A stretch of 64,000 nt of DNA, from NCBI GenBank assembly GCA_001724265.1, contig MEDY01000040.1, positions 52,898-116,897 on the forward strand. Reading direction: 5' to 3'. The stretch is from Rhizaria sp. SCN 62-66. Its lineage: Eukaryota; Rhizaria, unplaced. Below the pieces are notes generated by a model. The model was not told the origin of the DNA, ran no database searches, and was given only the letters and a program-made list of their open reading frames with translations. Positions 60,701-64,000 of this stretch are shown piece by piece; the stretch's first letter is position 1, and every line of letters begins with the position of its first letter. The position numbers and the translations under genes were made by a program.

Positions 60701-61139
60701 GCTGCGACCGGTCAGACGGGAAGGTCTCATCGTGGGATACCAAGACGTGAGAGTCGGTGACCCGCTGAGAGTGATACAGCCCAAGAGCAGGGCCAGGCGG
60801 GGGAGGGGAGTACAGCGCAGGGGTCGGCGACTGCGACAAGGGCGCCGACTCAGGCTGTTGCGGCGACTGCAGCTGCAACGGTTGCTGCAGCTGTGACCGC
60901 TGCTGCTGCGGCGATAACGATGAGAGCAGGACAGACCGTTTTAAGCCCGACTCTGAGTCCAACTCAGTGGGGCAAAGCCTGTCAAGTCTGCCAGGATCGT
61001 TGTTGTAAGTGTAGAAACGGGAAGTCTTCGCCGCCGGTTGTGGCAAGTCACTACTGGAGTCGTCGTTTAAGTAGTTCGTGAAGTGGTTCGTGGTGTCCCA
61101 AGCCCTCTTCCTTTGCCCGTTGGACCGGTTTTCAGCCAT
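57366..61139 (-). CDS. AT-hook-containing orphan protein with two in-frame TAG codons
   Basis: One uninterrupted minus-strand frame from the ATG at 61139 to TAA at 57366, 1,258 codons, broken only by TAG at codons 242 (60416-60414) and 660 (59162-59160). The first ~490 residues are Asn/Ser/Gln/Ala-rich with a polyalanine run. A Lys/Gly/Asp-rich stretch leads to LKRGRPPKDK, an AT-hook (R-G-R-P) that binds AT-rich minor groove. Ordered blocks follow: VMPRILLNATNS..., DYLRFWVFHTDTRFCPQL (just before the second TAG), SSIEKYFKHFRTWLL, WKFAVFAEAIL, a Cys/His-rich region (CHCVVHGDRDG) and EQCDECRDDGHGGYLHDIV. Then come a ~22-residue polyQ and an Asn/Gly tail. No family recognised; a chromatin or transcription role is an inference from the AT-hook. 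Three tandem genes is the alternative, but the middle segment lacks a usable ATG. Confidence 0.7.
57651..57716 (-). repeat. (CAG)22 trinucleotide repeat encoding polyglutamine
   Basis: 22 uninterrupted CTG units on the plus strand, read as CAG/Gln in the AT-hook gene. Confidence 0.95.
58226..58263 (-). repeat. 9-bp tandem repeat encoding polyserine
   Basis: The unit CTCGAGCTG is repeated about four times on the plus strand and encodes a Ser run in the AT-hook gene. Confidence 0.75.
59160..59162 (-). other. In-frame TAG (second) within the AT-hook gene
   Basis: Context CTG TAG CCG on the minus strand. The frame stays open on both sides. An ATG at 59069 leaves a separate downstream gene possible, but with only about 90 nt between. 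Confidence 0.65.
60414..60416 (-). other. In-frame TAG (first) within the AT-hook gene
   Basis: Context GCG TAG CAG on the minus strand. The next 417 codons are open in the same frame but start without an ATG, so they are unlikely to be a separate gene. Confidence 0.75.
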
Positions 61140-61965
61140 GGCAACTAGGGTGCCGAGGCTAAAACACGGGATAAGGACAGTGACAACAAAGTGTGAGCGG
61201 GATAGAGGATGAAGGAGAAAAGGGCAGAGAGAGCCCCAGTAAAGAGGGTGGGACACCAACGAGAGGTGTGCGTCTCTTGCGAGGTGTGTAGAGGGGCTAC
61301 AAATCGCGCAGTTGAGGAACCGATAAAACAAAACCAAGGAACAATGTGAGATGTGTGCAGAAAATTGATAAAGCTAGCAGTGTCACGATGTGGGGGAGTC
61401 CACGAAGCCGCGGTTTTTTTCAGGAGCTCCTTAGCCCGGACTTGGGAGGGTGAGGCGAAAAATGAGCCGAATGAAGCACGATTTACATCACTCGGGAGAG
61501 ATCGGTCCAAATAAAATAGAATCTAAAAGGCGTCTATACCTTATCAAACAGTACCAGTCGATGGCACATCTTCTCTCACTCTCAAACTGACCGTACAAGG
61601 CCGGCGAGGCAGGACGACTGTCACACCCAACCGCAGAAAAAAAGCCTAAGCGAGGGTTTGCATTGCACGCTGGAAAAGCCTGCCTGGCCGGAGTAATCCT
61701 TTTACTCACTGGGTGGCTTGCTCACTGGCTGATCACTCCTAGTTGTGCCGTACTTCTCTGCAGACTAATCGTCAAATGAACTCTAAGTTTGTTTTTAGTC
61801 ATCTGTTGCTGTAACTTGTGTTGTTTGCATGTTCACATGTTATCGGACCTCGTCTAAAACGGTAGACCCTTTCTTAATCCTGTGCCCTGAACAAAGTCGG
61901 ATCTTCGACACACCCTTGCCTCATTGCAGCCGCTGCTCCAGGCATAATTCTCTCCTGAGCAGGCT
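61140..61965. other. Intergenic, divergent promoter region
   Basis: Between the AT-hook gene (-) and DDRGK1 (+). The AT-hook frame is open upstream of its chosen ATG but is not GC-rich there. Nothing recognised. Confidence 0.5.
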
Positions 61966-63437
61966 ATGGCGAACCCGCAATACCCAGCATGGGCGTTATT
62001 TGCCTATGCTGCGGGTATGTTGTCGATGTTGACTGCAATAGTCATCGTCTACAAAAAGTACATCAAAGCCGACGTACGTCCCACACACCATGAGGCGAAC
62101 TCATTTAAACGTCGATATAGACTCTATATAACACCATATCTTTGACATTTGTGCTGGTCAACACTATTTAACTCACTTTCACGCCTTATACGCCCACTTT
62201 TACCCACTAGCCTGCTACTTTTGCCGCTGCATCGGCCTCTGGCTCCGCTGCTTCTGGCGCTGCCGCCTCCGGCTCCCGCGCGAGCGCCCACACCTCCAGC
62301 TCCGCTCCCGCAGCTCCCACCGCGGCCGCCACGCGCGCCGCGGCCATCCGTGCCGAGCGCCGCCTTGCGTCGGAACGCGCTGCCGCCGAGCGCCCCTCTG
62401 CACAGCGGCAGCGCGCCGTCGAGAGCGCGCGCGACCAGAGCCAGGCGGCGCGCAAGAAGGCTGAGGCCGACGCCGACGCCGCAGCGGTCTCACTAGCCGC
62501 GGAGCAGAGCCGCGCGGAGCAGGAGCAGTACGATCAGTGGAAGGACGCCTTTGCGGTTTCCGGGGCCGGCTCTGCGGCTGTCTGGGGGCTCAATAATAAC
62601 AGCAACGGTAAGGGTACTACGAGCAGCAAGCGGATCGCGAAACAACGCATGTTACGTTATTTTCGCAGAACCAACGTCATCAAAGCCAACTCAAACACCA
62701 CTAATTGCCGCGCCACTGCTGGCACCTCTGGCTTTAACGCTACTAACAACCACGGCGGTCACGGTAACGATAACAACGCTGCCGCTGACGGCAATGACGA
62801 CGACAATGACGAGTTCGACGAAGTAGCCTGGGCCGAGGCTGAGGACGCGGCCTTCGTCGCCACGCTCCGGCGCGCGCGTGTGGCAGATCTGGGTGAGCTT
62901 GCGGCGGCGTACTCGGCCGCGCTGGGGCTCGCTGTGACCGTCGTCGACGTCGTCGCCTGGGCCCGGCGGCTCGAGCGGCGCGGCGCACTCTGGGGCGTCA
63001 ATGACGACCGCGGCCGTTACGTGCACCTGGGACGCGAGGGCGCCGAGGCCGTTGCGCGGTGGGTTGCCGCGGCCGGGCGCGTGACGCTCGCGGAGCTGGC
63101 GGTGGCGATCGGTGACGCCGTGGAGCTGGCGCCCAGGCCCGTCGTCGTGGTTATGCCAGTAATGCCTGCGATGCCGGTGACGTCAGAGAAGACGAATGCG
63201 AGTCCAGAGGGGGAGGTGCCGGGGATGGTGGGTAAGTCCGATGTGGACGGGGCTGCTGCCAGTGCGTTGGGGCATGAAAGCAGCGCCACTACTATGGGCG
63301 AGGCGGGGGCGGGGGCGGGGACCGAGACTGTGACTGAAATTGAAGCAGAGGCCGCGGAAGAGCTACGGCGTGTGTTGGCGACTGCGGAAGCACAGGCTGA
63401 GGCTGCGAGCAAGGCTGAGGGCAACAGTGAAGAGTGA
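61966..63437 (+). CDS. DDRGK1: DDRGK1 (UFBP1), ER-anchored component of the UFM1 ligase
   Basis: Adaptor that anchors the UFL1 E3 at the ER for UFMylation. Two exons: 61966-62073 and 62211-63437 (TGA), phase 0, 444 aa. Exon 1 is the N-terminal membrane anchor (ALFAYAAGMLSMLTAIVIVY followed by a Lys-rich stop-transfer). Exon 2 has an Ala/Arg/Glu-rich helical stretch typical of the family, then EQYDQWKDAFAV (matching E-Y-x-x-x-K-E-A-F-x-V). An Asn-rich and acidic insertion follows, then the winged-helix domain with the signature GVNDDRGRYVHL and RWVAAAGRVTLAELA. A C-terminal extension of ~90 residues is Ala/Glu-rich. A GTAAGG...CGCAG segment (62608-62668) is not an intron, since removal shifts the frame. 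The donor is GTACGTCCC. Confidence 0.92.
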
Positions 63438-64000
63438 AAGCAGAGCGTTCGCAGTGACTGCCACTTCTCTGCTGGCCGCCAAGTGGCCGAGAAATCTGTT
63501 TGGAGAGGCTTGAATTGTGATAAGTAGTGATCATCACAATTACCAATATTTAAGCTTATGTCTAGTTTCAAATATATATTATTCTTTGATATATACATGA
63601 ATCTGTTTATTTATTGTATAATATCAGCTTTTCTGTCATGTGTGTGACATTTGTTGAAATGTATGTGCGCTTTTGTTTTCTCTGTAAAATGGCCTCTTCT
63701 TGCTACGATTTGTTTTGAACAATGAAAATATTGATCGTTACATATATGTACAAGTCAAGTCGGCATTTAATGACACACGATTTTGTTAGAAGTCTGTTGT
63801 ATTTCAGTTAAAGTCAAATACATGGGATACTCTTCATAGTTTACACGCGAAATAGGATGGGGGAAGTGGGATTGGGTCAAATTATAAGGAAGGAAATAAA
63901 CATACCCCTGATGTAGAGGTTTATGAAAAACGCAAAAACGCGCCTGGAAGGGGCGGTTTTAAATATCCATACAACTTTGCCAAACATCCGTTAAATGAAA
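63438..64000. other. Intergenic to the right edge
   Basis: AT-rich 3' flank of DDRGK1. No ORF of coding character reaches the edge. Confidence 0.55.

Noticed and set aside
62608-62668. Possible intron in DDRGK1 (GTAAGG to CGCAG)
   Set aside because: 61 nt removal shifts the frame before the DDRGK domain; the unspliced frame is open and correct.

Overview
This window is nuclear DNA from a eukaryote, most likely a single-celled, flagellum-bearing protist. Its genes are split by about 27 short, AT-rich introns inside GC-rich coding sequence. Recognisable proteins are eIF4A, the DNA primase small subunit, exocyst EXO70, AIDA, polyprenol reductase (SRD5A3), cytosolic seryl-tRNA synthetase, a SNAPIN-like protein, a serine-peptidase S28 relative, CEP41, katanin p60, an RPEL+RCC1 protein and DDRGK1. 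CEP41 and katanin point to cilia or centrioles; DDRGK1 points to the UFM1 pathway. I cannot place the lineage further. Many proteins carry long Ala/Ser/Gly/Gln/Asn-rich insertions between conserved blocks.

Layout. 1-6 kb: left-edge partial Ala/Ser-rich gene (-), RanBP2-type zinc-finger gene (+), eIF4A (-). 7-16 kb: primase (+), EXO70 (-), AIDA (-). 17-27 kb: polyprenol reductase (+), small LYR-like protein (+), SerRS (-), SNAPIN-like (+), small secretory-pathway membrane protein (-), S28-like pseudo-peptidase (+). 28-34 kb: Ser/Ala-rich orphan (+), CEP41 (-), an unresolved ORF (+). 35-48.6 kb: one giant membrane-protein gene of about 4,400 codons (+). 49-64 kb: katanin p60 (-), RPEL+RCC1 (+), a long gene-poor stretch, an AT-hook orphan of about 1,257 codons (-), DDRGK1 (+). 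I found no rRNA, tRNA, CRISPR array or transposon.

The most striking observation concerns UAG. Of 17 genes whose ends I can place with confidence, 10 end in TAA, 7 in TGA and none in TAG. TAG does occur inside five otherwise continuous, same-frame reading frames: once each in polyprenol reductase, CEP41 (inside the rhodanese domain) and the giant gene, and twice in the AT-hook gene. An eighteenth gene has TAG followed in frame ten codons later by TGA. This suggests that UAG is read as an amino acid in this organism, either by reassignment or by efficient readthrough (five of six TAGs are followed by C).

Two further genome-level oddities stand out. Intron donors are overwhelmingly GTACG (21 of 27 begin GTAC, none begin GTAA or GTGA). 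Short DNA words (GCTCACGGTC, GGTACTTA/TAAGTACC, CGGCTTAAC) recur on both strands and in different reading frames, far more often than chance would give. All counts are by eye and are lower bounds.
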